A stretch of 64,000 bases of DNA from Lamellibrachia columna (Eukaryota > Annelida > Polychaeta > Sabellida > Siboglinidae), in NCBI GenBank assembly GCA_963662155.1, contig OY759271.1:14360898-14424897 (forward strand), read 5' to 3'. The notes under the pieces were generated by a model. That model was not told the DNA's origin, did no database searches, and was given only the letters and a program-made list of their open reading frames with translations. Position 1 is the stretch's first letter. Each line of letters begins with the position of its first letter. This document shows positions 44,161 to 55,748 of the stretch, piece by piece. A program made the position numbers and the translations under genes.

Positions 44161-47100
44161 CTGCAATAGAATAAACATTAATTAATAGTAATTAACAAGC
44201 AATATATGAATAAAAAACTGGATAATTTTTGATACAAAACGAATTAGTATATAAAATCTTGAATAGCATAATTACTTTTTAGTGATCTCTTGTGATGACA
44301 CAAGATATAAATAAATTCCCAGTTTGATGCAAAAACTTGAAGCACACATTGGAAAACCCAGTGTGATATTAAAAATACCGTAAAATTAAAATGACAAACA
44401 ACAGCTGCATAATAAGAAGTATGAAGCGCAACAATAAAAACCTACAACAAAACATCTAACAACAATGGACCACATGATACTAGCAACAATGGACCACATG
44501 ATACTAGCAACAATGGACCACATGATACTAGCAACAATGGACCACATGATACTAGCAACAATGGATCACACGATACTAGCAACAATGGACCACATGATAC
44601 TAGCAACAATGGACCACACGATACTAACAACAATGGACCACACAATACTAGCAACAATGGACCACATGATACTAGCAACAATGGACCACACGATACTAAC
44701 AACAATGGACCACACGATACTAGCAACAATGGGCCACACGATACTAGCAACAATGGACCACACGATACTAGCAACAATGGACCACACGATACTAGCAACA
44801 ATGGACCACATGATACTAGCAACAATGGACCACACGATACTAGCAACAATGGGCCACACGATACTAGCAACAATGGACCACACGATACTAGCAACAATGG
44901 ACCACACGATACTAGCAACAATGGACCACACGATACTAACAACAATGGACCACACAATACTAACAACAATGGACCACACGATACTAGCAACAATGGACCA
45001 CACGATACTAGCAACAATGGACCACACAATACTAGCAACAATGGACCACACGATACTAGCAACAATGGACCACACGATACTAGCAACAATGGACCACACG
45101 ATACTAACAACAATGGACCACATGATACTAGCAACAATGGACCACACGATACTAGCAACAATGGACCACACGATACTAGCAACAATGGACCACATGATAC
45201 TAGCAACAATGGACCACATGATACTAGCAACAATGGACCACACGATACTAGCAACAATGGACCACATGATACTAGCAACAATGGACCACATGATACTAGC
45301 AACAATGGAAAATGTAAAGGAACAGAACAGAAATGGTGTCCTGCAGTCAAAGAAAACATGAATGCAGACAGCAAATGTATCACTTGGAAGCACATTAAAG
45401 CCTGCGAGTACACATTCAGAGAATGGGCTAGGAGAAATTGAGAAAGAGAGCACGGAAAACAGAGGATGGCAGAAGAATAAGAGGAAGACTGAAACTAAGG
45501 TGTAAGTATTGTGTAAAAACAGATCTGGAAAAGGCAGGAGAGAACAACAGAGAATGGCAGAAGATGACAGAAGATTGAGAGAGATGGAGAAGTTATTGAG
45601 AGGGTAGAAAATAATGTTGACATCTCCTCTACCACACAAGGGAATAAGAAAAAGTATATATTGCGGGCTAAAAATAGCATATAAAACGGAAGATACGGAA
45701 ACTACACAATAAAACGCCAACACTATATAGTATTCTACAATAGAGCAGCCTACACGAAATAACCTGTGGGGCCTCTAGTCTATAATATAACACTAGCATG
45801 CAATGCATCACGGAATCGATTGTCAATGGAAGTACAACACGTAATTCAGGCGAATCTTTTGCTATGCGCTGAAGTGTATATCTATGCCAACACATGCTGA
45901 ATCGTATTCAAAATTATTCAAACGTCAGATCAGCTTTAATTTTTGTACTTTGTATTTGTGATTTCTATTTAATATCAGTAAACGTTATTGTAGATACTTG
46001 TATTTCTGTCGATATTCGATCTCACGACGCATTACATTTACACATGCCTGCCATCTACGCATCTAGCGATCAAAAACCTGACATTCCGGGTAATGATTAT
46101 TATGGCATCCAGGTCTACCAACAGTGCAGCCAAAACATATATAAAACGAATGTATCAAAAAGAATGGATCGTTAAGACTGTACCTTGAAGAATACTCGAC
46201 TCCTGAGCAGTGCGTAGGGCACAGGGCCATATGTTCTTGAGTCTGTTGAGTTCTCCTTGTTATCGCCCTCCAGCCAGACATAGCCCTTAGGGATCTACAA
46301 CATGTTACAGCTCATATATCCACTCAAAATCTTGTTTCCAAAGTACAATTTATTAACATTGTTAAAACGTCAACGGTAAACGCCCAACCACAAAATTATA
46401 CAAAACAGGGAAGGAGAGTCATCACTGTCACATATACTGACAGTCCTATGTTTTGCACGTATGATCATTTCTGCCCCTGTGGGGATGCCCCAAAATGAGA
46501 CATAATATTCACTTACTTGGTTTTTTGTGAAAGGGCTTATGTCCATACAATAATGGTGAAGCAAGACAGTCACTACTTGTCATATGTAAACAAATCTCTT
46601 AGTAGTTACTAAATAAATCTAAAAACGACATGCTCATTTTACAATGTGTTACTGTTTCATAATTAATGCGTTGCAATATTTGTAGGAAATTAGGCTACAT
46701 GTACAATTTTAAGGGTACAAAGTCTGGTGTGTTAATTTGAATGGTTCGTCCCAAATATCATGTTTAGTGTTTAAATTGCATTCTGAACGACAATGTCGAT
46801 ATTCATAAACAGAAAACAGCCAAATTATATTTAAAATTGTGGTTCTTTAAAACACATTAGCGCAGCCAAGATGTTAGATTATATATAATTTATACTATAT
46901 AACAGGATTTTATGATGAAAACTATCAGACAATGTACCTGAAAGTGCACTTACGTATCTATGTGAGTAATGAGGGGGTGGGTTATCTATCCAGTCACCCT
47001 CCAGCCCTAGAACCCTCTTACAGATGTGCTGAGTGGGGTTGTGTGGAGACCTGGCGACAACTATGTCACCCCTGCAAAAAAATTTCACATAATTGTCAAC

Positions 47101-49221
47101 AACAGCCTGTATCCATTAACCAATTTATAAATAAACTGAAAGAACCTTTACTCTCTAAATATCAATGTATTTACAGAAAGCACTTTACTAATGTAAATAT
47201 GTCGTATTTGTACAAAATGTACTCTACATCTACCTTTATTTGAACGTGGTAGAGAAGACCATGTGTTTCATGTTAATGTAATATTTAATGTACTCAGGAT
47301 CATGCATTACTTAATGTACTCATGCTCACATTTTAATGTGTTAATGTGCAATAATTAGTTAGGCTATTAGTGTATTATTTGTTCATGTAATTCTAAGTAC
47401 AAATTGTATGTTAATTTTTAAGCAACATTTTTGGACTCACAGTTGCTATAATTTTATGTTAATTCACAAGCTTAACAGCTATATGTCATATTAACTTTAA
47501 TGTTATTTATTGTACAAACATTGGACTGTAGTCCTAAAATCACTGTATATTACATTGTATTCCACTTGCAATAATCTTGCTTAGTATATGTTTTTGGCCT
47601 AAGGAAACATAAATATGTTGATTTATTTTTCTGGGGGGTCCTCGTCATAATCCCACAGGGTTTCTAGAGGATCTTCTTGGTTGCTCTGCTATTTGTTTAA
47701 TCAGTGACTTAACTGATATTGTAAATATGTTAAAATGTATGTGTAGCTAAAAAAAGTTATCCACTCACTCACTCACCCACCCACCCACCCACCCACCCAC
47801 CCACCCACCCACACACACACACCCACTCACTCATTCTTTCACTCATTCATTCAACTGTGTTACCCACACGTTGCACAGGCTAAACTAGATTACTGTTATT
47901 TATGAGAGAGCCGCTTCATTTGGTATGAATAAAAAGTACACATATTTTACCTATATCAATAAGAATCAATGTGCAAGGGCTTTCTGAAGTTTGCTTCATG
48001 ATCTGAAGATCAAATAATTTAACACAGCAATCTGAACAGCATATTTCATTCACAAATTCATTTCCGTGAAAAATAATGTAAGATAAAATATATAACTTGT
48101 AATAATATGTAATCTTCAAAATAATGTAACCTTCAAATTCAACACAACGTAACCTTCAAATTAAAAATAATGTTACCTTCAAATTCAAAATAATAAATAA
48201 GTTTCAAGTTCAAAAGTTCTATTTCACCGATACATTTTTGTGACAGTAAAAAAGTTTATTTAAAAAATCTAAGTTACCACCAATTATGTTTTCATCTTAT
48301 AAAATGAACAATTATGACGATGGGGAGAGGAGAACATATACTCACACTTCTATCCTCCGCCGTCCGACACTGATATGCTCTGTGAGAACTATATCATTGG
48401 AGTGGATGGCTGGCAACATGGACGGGCCAGTGCACTAGGCAAGAAGAGAGAATATGAGGTATTGTTATTAGCATACTTTACATTATAAATTACTGTGCTT
48501 GTGCATGCAATACTATTCCTGTGAAACAAATAAAAGCAAGAAAGACAACATAAACATAGGTTCTCATTAAAGGGAACGTACAATTTTCATTGGTTACCTG
48601 AACGACTATTATTAGTATTTACAACATCTCGGTTAGAAATAACGTCCATGCAAAAAGTGACCTGACTGTTGTAACCTTTCACCTCCGACTATTTTTTTAA
48701 AATACACAATTTGGCAATGAAATAAAATATGCCAGTTTTAACACTATACTATCACAATTGCTGACATACCAGCAAATCTTCACATTTGGAGGTGAAACAT
48801 AACGTTTTTCATATGATGATTAACTGATCTGTCAAATTTACGTTTTATACAATTTCTAGTGGCAAATATACAAAAGTAATAAAGATGAAGTGTAAAATTT
48901 TTTAATTTAGATATACCTTGAGAATGAAAATTGTGAGAATGGGGGCATTTTAATTATACAACACAACTAACTAGATAACCAATGAAAATCATTGCACATT
49001 CCCTTTAAACAGCCGACATCTGCGGTCATCTGTACGCAACAAAATCAATACAAAATCATTCACTGCATCCACAGTTTCCTTCCAATTTCAACTCGCTTGT
49101 CCCAGGAAATACTGACCACTACAAAATCGCCGACAAACTCAAGTGTGCAATGTGCAATGCATCCATACTGAATGAGAACGCCGCCCACGCCAACGGCTCG
49201 CAGGAAAACCTTCTTCCACAT
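44098..49221 (-). CDS. IMMP1L: IMMP1L, mitochondrial inner-membrane protease subunit 1 (whole gene, 5 coding exons)
   Basis: Minus-strand exons 49221-49117, 48434-48346, 47071-46954, 46294-46184 and 44160-44098 join in phase into 486 nt: 161 residues plus stop (human about 166). This S26-family signal peptidase sits in the mitochondrial inner membrane with its active site in the intermembrane space and removes bipartite presequence sorting signals, working with IMMP2L. The N-terminal segment [20 protein letters not shown] is the hydrophobic anchor. The catalytic serine is Ser40 in CTGPSMLP and the general-base lysine is Lys83 in [11 protein letters not shown]; both positions equal the human numbering by my count. 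The conserved box [20 protein letters not shown] and the C-terminal RVFFKVWP are also intact. It converges with ABTB, 1.7 kb apart at the coding ends. The gene looks functional. Confidence 0.95.
44454..45308. repeat. 24-bp minisatellite, 35 copies
   Basis: The unit is AACAATGGACCACACGATAC followed by TAGC. By my count 20 units carry CG, 12 TG and 3 CA at the same site; others vary TAGC/TAAC or GGAC/GGGC. Because 24 is a multiple of 3, frames of 298-385 codons stay open on both strands; these are not genes. It lies in the last intron of IMMP1L. Confidence 0.98.
45415..45620 (+). mobile_element. LINE-C 3'-end remnant
   Basis: Reads [20 protein letters not shown] then [15 protein letters not shown], a stop, and ERWRSY. 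This is the C-V-K-x-D-L followed by W-x-x-x-x-x-D-x-x-x-W pattern of the other LINE-C copies. It begins about 100 bp after the 24-bp array and lies inside the last IMMP1L intron. Confidence 0.7.
46184..46294 (-). CDS. IMMP1L: IMMP1L exon 4
   Basis: Encodes [20 protein letters not shown] then [17 protein letters not shown], 37 codons, phase 0 to 0. Acceptor ATGTTGTAG, donor GTACAG. Confidence 0.95.
46954..47071 (-). CDS. IMMP1L: IMMP1L exon with catalytic lysine
   Basis: Encodes [20 protein letters not shown] then LGLEGD, and a PPPHYSHRY stretch matching the divergent loop of the human protein. Acceptor TTTTTGCAG, donor GTAAGT. Confidence 0.95.
47763..47850. repeat. CACT/CACC tetranucleotide repeat
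   Basis: ACTCACTC runs into (CCAC)n, then (AC)n, then CACTCATT. It lies in IMMP1L intron 3. Confidence 0.9.
48346..48434 (-). CDS. IMMP1L: IMMP1L exon with catalytic serine
   Basis: Encodes [20 protein letters not shown] then ISVGRRRIE. Acceptor TTGCCTAG, donor GTGAGT, 89 nt, ending two bases into a codon. Confidence 0.95.
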
Positions 49222-49241
49222 CCCATGGAAAACAGATGACT
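49117..49241 (-). CDS. IMMP1L: IMMP1L exon with start codon
   Basis: The acceptor on the minus strand is TTTGGCCAG before 49241. Twenty bases of 5' UTR precede the ATG at 49221-49219 ([20 protein letters not shown]). An overlapping out-of-frame ATG lies 5 bases upstream (CCATGGGATG). The donor GTCAGT follows codon 35. At least one non-coding exon must lie further upstream and was not identified. Confidence 0.9.
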
Positions 49242-49315
49242 CTGGCCAAATGAACAAGAAAAGCATGCATTAGTTTCTGGTGCAGCGGCAGGAACTCATA
49301 AAATTATACTGTAGA

Positions 49316-49369
49316 ACCTGTCTTGGGTGACCATCACTTCTGCACAGCCAGTGGTCGTCCAAGACAGGT
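49316..49369. repeat. Short inverted repeat, MITE-like
   Basis: ACCTGTCTTGG (49316-49326) is exactly complementary to CCAAGACAGGT (49359-49369). Extending inward, 16 of 18 bases pair (TGACCA with TGGTC). Could be a miniature element or a decayed terminus. Confidence 0.6.
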
Positions 49370-49528
49370 GGTCACACAGTACAGGTTGTTGAGGAAAGTG
49401 GCAACAAAGTAGGATACTGAATAAAGGTGGTAGACTAACAAGCACTGTTTTTGTATTTGCGCTAAACTACTTTTATTCATTACACTATGTTTGAAATACA
49501 GTAGATAATTACAATAGAATCTAAGGGT

Positions 49529-51770
49529 CAGGGGTAAAAACTCCAATTTTTTTCTGAGCTGGTGAGCTTCAAAATCGATCAGCCCAACCAATATTCTACC
49601 AGCCCTAATTTTGCTACCGTTATAAACTTATTACATGAAAGTATCAGGTGCATTGATGTTCAAACCCAAATTAGTATGGAAAGACTCCATGAATGATATG
49701 ATATTTATTTTATTATCATGAACAGATTTTATAATGTCAGTAAAATCCACAATAAACTACTGCTTCTTCAGGCATGTTAGATGACTACCCCGTATATTGT
49801 GAACATCTCTGTCATTAAAATGATTTTAAACACAGAAACAGAAAGTAAACATTCATCACAAATGCTTATTTAAAGTTAGATATATCAAAACTGTGGATGT
49901 GTACCTTGGATGACATGAAAGGGGTACAGATTGGCAACACTTACAGAAACGACAAGCAGTGTGCAACGTTTATCCATCACATTGCTCATGCACAAAGTAA
50001 TGAAATCAAAGATATGGTTGCCGAGCCAAAGTTTGTGTCCCTCATCTGCGATGGTTCAACTGACAACAGCCACACCGAGGCCGAACTGGCATATGTTCGG
50101 TACTGTCACCAAGGGTCAATCAATGTCCACTTTGTTGGGGTGAAAATTATTGCCAAGGGGGATGCCCAAGTGATAGAAGTGGCAATGTCAACTCTCTTCA
50201 CAGATTCCTTTGTTGGCCCCTCGTGGTGGCGCAAGCACCATGTTGGGGAAAAACAATGGATTTGTGGCGAAACTGCGACAACAGCTAGACCGACCAGAAC
50301 TTGTAGCTGTTCACTGCTCTGCACACAGAAATAAACTGGCTTACAAGGATGCTGCTCGCGGGATACAGCTGTACAAGAAAGTTGATGCACTGCTCCTCTC
50401 TTTGTACTTCTTTTATCGGAACAGCCCCCTCAACAGGAGCAGCTTCAAACAAGCTTTTGATGCGCTTGGAGAGAACCACCGTATTCCGAGTAGAGTTGGT
50501 GGGAAACGTTGGGTTCCCCACATATCAAGAGCAGTTTCCAATGTGCTGAAGGGATACAAGGGGCTTGTGATCCATTTATTCCAAGTGATGAACCCTGATG
50601 TACCTGGAAGGACAACAGAGCAGTGCGCAAATGCAAAGAATTACTACGCACTGCTACATTCCAAGGATGTCGTGTACTTCCTCCACTTCCTCGCAATTGT
50701 AACTGGAGCCTTGAGTGATATCTCAGCAGCATTCCAGCAGAAGGAAATCACAATCGCGGACATCAATTCCGAGATAACTGCATGCAAAGAAGTCATCGAG
50801 AAGTATGGAAAGAAGGATGGGCTTTCTCTGAAGATGATTAATGGCAAAGACCAGTTTCTTGGAGAGACAATAGGAGCACCATCCTCTGCTTTTGAAGAAG
50901 CCAGAAATGGAATGGTACAGGGGCTGGTGAAAATTCTCAGTGACAGATTTGAAGAGGGAGCAGAAGGAATCATTGCAGCGTCATTAATCGCCAACCTGAA
51001 GCTGTGGCCAACATCCCTTGTTCACGAAAAAGACTTTGGTTATGACAAGGTGGATACCTTGGTCAAGACATTTGGACAGGTCGTCTCGTCCTCTGCGCTG
51101 GATGTTTCCAAAGTGGAACCAGAATGGACCAGACTCAAGAGTCTTCTCTACACAAGTTATCCCACAGTGAAGAAACTGTCTTGGGAGGAAGTCAACCTCT
51201 CATTTGGGACACAGTGCCCCAATGTATTGGGACTCATTGACCTGATCCTCACCCTTCCCGCCTCTTCAGCAGATGCTGAAAGGGGGTTTTCCCACTTGAA
51301 GTTTGTTAAATCGGACTGGAGAAGCAGGCTGTCTGACACACATCTGTCAGATCTGATGACAGTCTTGCTGGATACCCCTGATGTGGACCAGTTTGATCCA
51401 TCATCTGCAGTGAAGCATTGGAACCATGCTGGGCCCAGGGCAAGGAGGCCCAACATCATCACTGACATTGGTGACATTGATGATGACTCTGATGAGTCGG
51501 AGATGGATGAAGATGCAGAACCTCGGGATCTGATTTAGCACTAATTAAATTAAATAATTATGTTTCATGGTCAATTATGAAATTTATATTTATTTGTTCA
51601 TTTTATGTTTAAGGAACATTGCAGGTCAACATACTACTTTGCATAAAAAGGTCGCATTTTGAAGATGTCCACCAAAAATGGGGACTAGTGATTTTTCATG
51701 GGGATGAGTAACATATTAAGGCTACTAGTCCCCCTGGCGAATGGGTTAAATTTCTTAATTTCGACCCCTG
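49529..51770 (+). mobile_element. hAT-family DNA transposon, degraded
   Basis: The ends read CAGGGGT (49529-49535) and ACCCCTG (51764-51770), the hAT-type CAGNG terminus in inverted orientation. The 8-bp flanks (CTAAGGGT and AATATAGT) agree at only 3 of 8 positions, so the target duplication is lost or the ends are misplaced. A broken ZNF862-like transposase occupies the centre. The element sits upstream of the IMMP1L start exon on the opposite strand, probably in its 5' intron. Confidence 0.75.
49897..51538 (+). pseudogene. hAT transposase (ZNF862/KIAA1586-like), frameshifted
   Basis: The first frame (from 49897) carries GNTYRNDKQCATFIHHIAHA and FVSLICDGSTDNSHTEAELA, the start of the RNase-H-like catalytic core. 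The second frame, open from about 50210 to the stop at 51536-51538, carries GASTMLGKNNGFVAKLRQQL, VAVHCSAHRNKLAYKDA, NSPLNRSSFKQAF, VGGKRWVPH and the hAT C-terminal dimerisation motif LPASSADAERGFSHLKFVKS. The frame changes at about 50195-50225, where family members also have about 15 more residues, so a deletion with frameshift is likely. No N-terminal zinc finger is visible. The tail is acidic (DDDSDESEMDEDAE). Confidence 0.88.
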
Positions 51771-53394
51771 AATATAGTTACACTACAGCCACACGTTGTT
51801 CGTTGATTTCATCTTTAATATAGTCTGCGACTCTGTCCTGTGCAACTCGGCTGTAGCGCGAAGTCACCACTATGATCACTGAAACCAAGTCGGACTTGCA
51901 CATAAAAAACTTTGGTTTTATAGCAAGAACCCAACAAACAGGTACAGTACAAGACAACTGATCGTCAGTGGGCGATAATCGAGGTTCCATAAATGTTACG
52001 TCGTTTACTTGCAGAACATTAAACCTTAAGCTGAAGAAATCTTCGCATCATCTATATAAAAAGAACCTCTATGACCGGTTCTTTCAAGAGACGTTACGTA
52101 ATAATTTTGAGGTGCGTGGTCACCTTAAAAGAACACAGGTCAGCGTTCGCAACAACGGTGTCAAATGAAAGACGCCTTTGGGTAGCCACGACTATCAGCA
52201 GTCCGTGATATGGCGCCACTGTTCGTCGCACACCCTGGAGCCTGGAATCAATAACAATGAATTATTCATTGTGGCGAATATGATTTACCCAGAATATAGG
52301 TAACCAATTAAATTGACTCTAAAGCTAACTCATCAAATAAGAGTAAACTTTTTTCAGTTTATACAAATCACTTAAACTAACGTCAAACATCAATTATATT
52401 GACACAAGTCACACGCTGAATTAAAACGAAATTAATACTATTTGGAGTTTTGGTCCCGGGTTCGAATCCCATAAAAGTATAAACTTTTATTTTAGGGTGC
52501 CTCTTATTTTGAATAAAGCTATATGACACACGCGGCGCGCGCACGCACACAATTTAATTTAATTCATTTCATCGAAATGAATTAAACCGATCAGTGATGC
52601 CATCTGACGGTAACAGTGAAACGATAAAATATTATGTGGGGTCATGTCTGGGGACAAATCCTACTCCCGAAGCCGGACGAGAGTTTCTCGGTTTATTCAG
52701 CAACCACGAGTTTAGGTGGAGATGGATATTTTTAGAGGTCACACGGTGTTGCAGTTGCACATATTGGGATACAGTTCAGCTTAGCCTTAGAGGCCATCCA
52801 TATAGTACGTTTTGGACGTTTTGGAGTCCCCCACCCCCTTGTAACGCTTTGTAACGCTGGCATGTACACCCGTTATAAGCACGTTCGTTTTGACAAAGAC
52901 CCCCATGATGCTGGTTTGTCGTTGAAATGCTTTTGAAATATACCAAAACAATGGCCTAACAATTAGAGCTATCTTTCATATATTGACAGCTTGACTAGCC
53001 AACATTTAAAAAATCGTTACGTACGTAGCCTACCGCTTGCCCACAGACCCCCACACTCCCCTAAGCGTGACGTACTATATGGATGACCCATTAGCAGGAA
53101 GACAAGAAGTCGGATGAGATTCTTGGTGCGGATATCTTCTTGAGCCAAATGGTGGTTGCAGTATTACACTCCCCGGCAGATATCCTACACAATGTATGGA
53201 AGTGCGCCGAATCATTCGTACTTCGTCTCACTCACTTAATTGATGTGTTGGTCCCGTGATTCCTGGAACCAGGCGCGTACGCCTAACGTCAATTAAAGAA
53301 CAATTCAAGGAAATGCATGTCAGTACCTGTCCGACCAGCAACGACCGGTCCACAGCCAATGAAGTTCCCGACAGCAAAGAACGGAAACCTCGTT
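51771..53394. other. Spacer with no confirmed gene
   Basis: It should contain the IMMP1L 5' end, but I cannot place the first exon. An 86-codon + strand frame at 52594-52854 starts plausibly (ATGCCATCTGACGGTAACAG) but has no recognised domain. A CpG-dense run GCGGCGCGCGCACGCACAC lies near 52533. Confidence 0.35.
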
Positions 53395-53600
53395 AGTTAA
53401 ACAAAGAGACAGAGACGGGGAGATAGCGAGGCCGCGAGAAAATGGGAAGACCACATTAAGATGGGAAGACCGCGTTAATAGGGGTGTGAGAGAGGCGGAG
53501 GAGGATGACAAGTAGAGGGAAAAGGTTGCTGATAGGGAGCAGAGGAAAAAGCACTACAGCCGAGGCAGCGTAGCAGGACAGGAACTAGTCGATTCGTTAA
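53395..53600 (+). mobile_element. LINE-C 3'-end remnant
   Basis: Reads RWEDRVNRGVREAEEDDK, a stop, then REKVADREQRKKHYSR, aligning with the copy at 24131 (EDCVKRDVKKAEKGDKWREK, AADRETW). Confidence 0.65.
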
Positions 53601-54322
53601 AAGAAACAACGAGGAAGATCATATGGCTTTGGATGTTGCTCCTTAGAACAGTTAATGATGTCAATGAACAGTTGATGTGTAAATGCTAGCCGTGTGAATG
53701 CGTTTAAGTACCGCTTTACTACAAGGACATTGATGAATAACCGTTAAACACTCGATAGTGAGGCCAATTTATTATTGAGCATTTCTCGTGATAGTTCGTT
53801 TTCATGATAATGCAATTATTTTTCTATACCCAAAAGGTTTTGTTTACCTGTAGAGCTTTTACCACCTGGGCAATATACGATGACGTCATCATACCAGGAC
53901 GTCGTCGTTGTTAGTACTGATGAAGCCGCATACTATGAAATGACTGATGGCTGTTTTTTTTGGCCGAGTGACTCGTGACTCGTGTGCCACCCAGCGATGT
54001 TTCCCATGTTACGTCGCGCAAGTGCGAAAACAAGGCCCGATGATATATTTAACACTAGTGCACATGCAATACACCATGCCCGTCACGTACTTAGACGTCC
54101 TGTATACATAGGCTTATTGATTCAATGATTATGCTGGTTTCATTGTTTCTGTGCATGCTAATCTTCGGCGGATCCAGACCCTGAAAGGGGGTGCACAGTT
54201 TCCCCAAAAAACGAAACCAGGTGGTTGGATTTCTAATTATCAAAATTTCTGCAGGATACGCACGCATATATAACATATAATGTTTTACTATTGGGGCAAA
54301 ATTTAAAATACTAATATAATAA

Positions 54323-54534
54323 ATGTTTGGTGTCATGTTTGGTGTCATGTTTGGTGTCATGTTTGGTGTCATGTTTGGTGTCATGTTTGGTGTAATGTTT
54401 GGTGTCATGTTTGGTGTCATGTTTGGTGTCATGTTTGGTGTCATGTTTGGTGTAATGTTTGGTGTCATGTTTGGTGTCATGTTTGATGTCATGTTTGGTG
54501 TCATGTTTGGTGTCATGTTTGGTGTCATGCTGTT
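54323..54534. repeat. 12-bp minisatellite, about 17 copies
   Basis: ATGTTTGGTGTC repeated, with GTAATG and GATGTC variants. The open frames (MFGV on one strand, MTPN on the other) are artefacts of a unit divisible by 3. Confidence 0.97.
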
Positions 54535-55748
54535 TTAATTCATATCTAGAATATATAAGAATAAATGGGTCATATCTAAAATACTTATCTCAAAAGAACT
54601 TGGTAGATTCCCCATTTGGAACACCGTGTAAACACTAATTAAGAGTAGACCTACCATGTTAATTACAAAACGTTTATTAATAGCCGTGCGACTCACAATG
54701 GATGGCACTTTCCCAACACGTTGTCTTCCCGAGTGGCATGTTTTGCTTGATACGGCAATGTTACAATTTACTCAAGAAAATGTTATAACTTGCTGTAGCA
54801 CAATCTCATTTACAAACACCAATGATTACATAAGCATACCAAAGACACTGCTTAACGGCCTACGCAGCAGCTAGTGCATAATATTCATGAAGAATCACGT
54901 GCACACAACAGTGAACAAGTAAACTGCGATATTACCGTTTTTCTTTAAAATAACGCAGTTTTTAACCATGTCAATGAATCCACGTGAATTTACCGAAGCT
55001 AAGTTAGCACGTGCTCTAAAAGAAAAGTAAAAACTAAGCACTGGTGTAACTTAATAAAGATAATGTCATGCACAACATAAAATACATTTGCTGCTATCCA
55101 ACACACAACAATGAACGATTGATCATCGTGAAAATAAAAAAAAATTTCAGGCATAAACTTTCTGTCTGAGAGCTATCAACGATGTCGTTTCATCTGAGAA
55201 AATGTGTTTTGTCGTTGAGATTATCTTAGCTGTGCACAATTAGTTGTAATTGGTCGGTTTAATGGTTGCGTTTGAGCAACCAGACATCAGCCATCACTAA
55301 TAACCCAACATTTACATGGATGAAGGAACACCCCTATACACTAAGAAATAGGTGCAATTTAAAAAAAAACTCAAAGAAATAGTGTTTCGGTGGCAAGTGA
55401 TGAGGGTGGGAATAATACATAGGCCTATAACGCATATAAAGTAATTAAGAGAACGATGGCGGTTGGCCTACATCTCAGCGCACCTGCGTTCGTTCAGCGG
55501 TAGCACTGTATATGTATAGAGAGTGGTGAAACTTTCTACAGACGACGGAAGGGCGCAGACCACAGTTATTTTCCCCACTGGTAACAATGTTGCATGATTG
55601 TAAGAACATGTGACCATCATATAAATATAAAACTTCATGATATCCACTGGCAATATGTTACAAATTAATAGTTTGGTGAAAAGCACATAGCTCCAGCACT
55701 TTTAGACATGTCGCAAACGTGCTTATCCTCAAAATTATCAGATTTCGC
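54535..55748. other. Spacer with no recognisable gene
   Basis: AT-rich. A 72-codon frame at 54656-54874 and minus-strand frames near 55468-55686 have no recognised domains. No arrays. Confidence 0.4.

Noticed and set aside
44442..45723. Long open frames (298, 323 and 385 codons) on both strands
   Set aside because: They are the 24-bp array read in frames that stay open because the unit is a multiple of 3; the peptide is an exact 8-residue repeat lying inside the IMMP1L last intron.
50210..51538. The 442-codon frame considered as an intact host gene
   Set aside because: It begins in the middle of the transposase core, the missing N-terminal part lies in another frame just upstream, and transposon-type ends flank it. 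Domestication remains possible but unproven.
52594..52854. 86-codon frame considered as a first exon of a gene divergent from IMMP1L (human has ELP4 there)
   Set aside because: The sequence does not resemble ELP4 or DNAJC24 and no convincing donor continues it.
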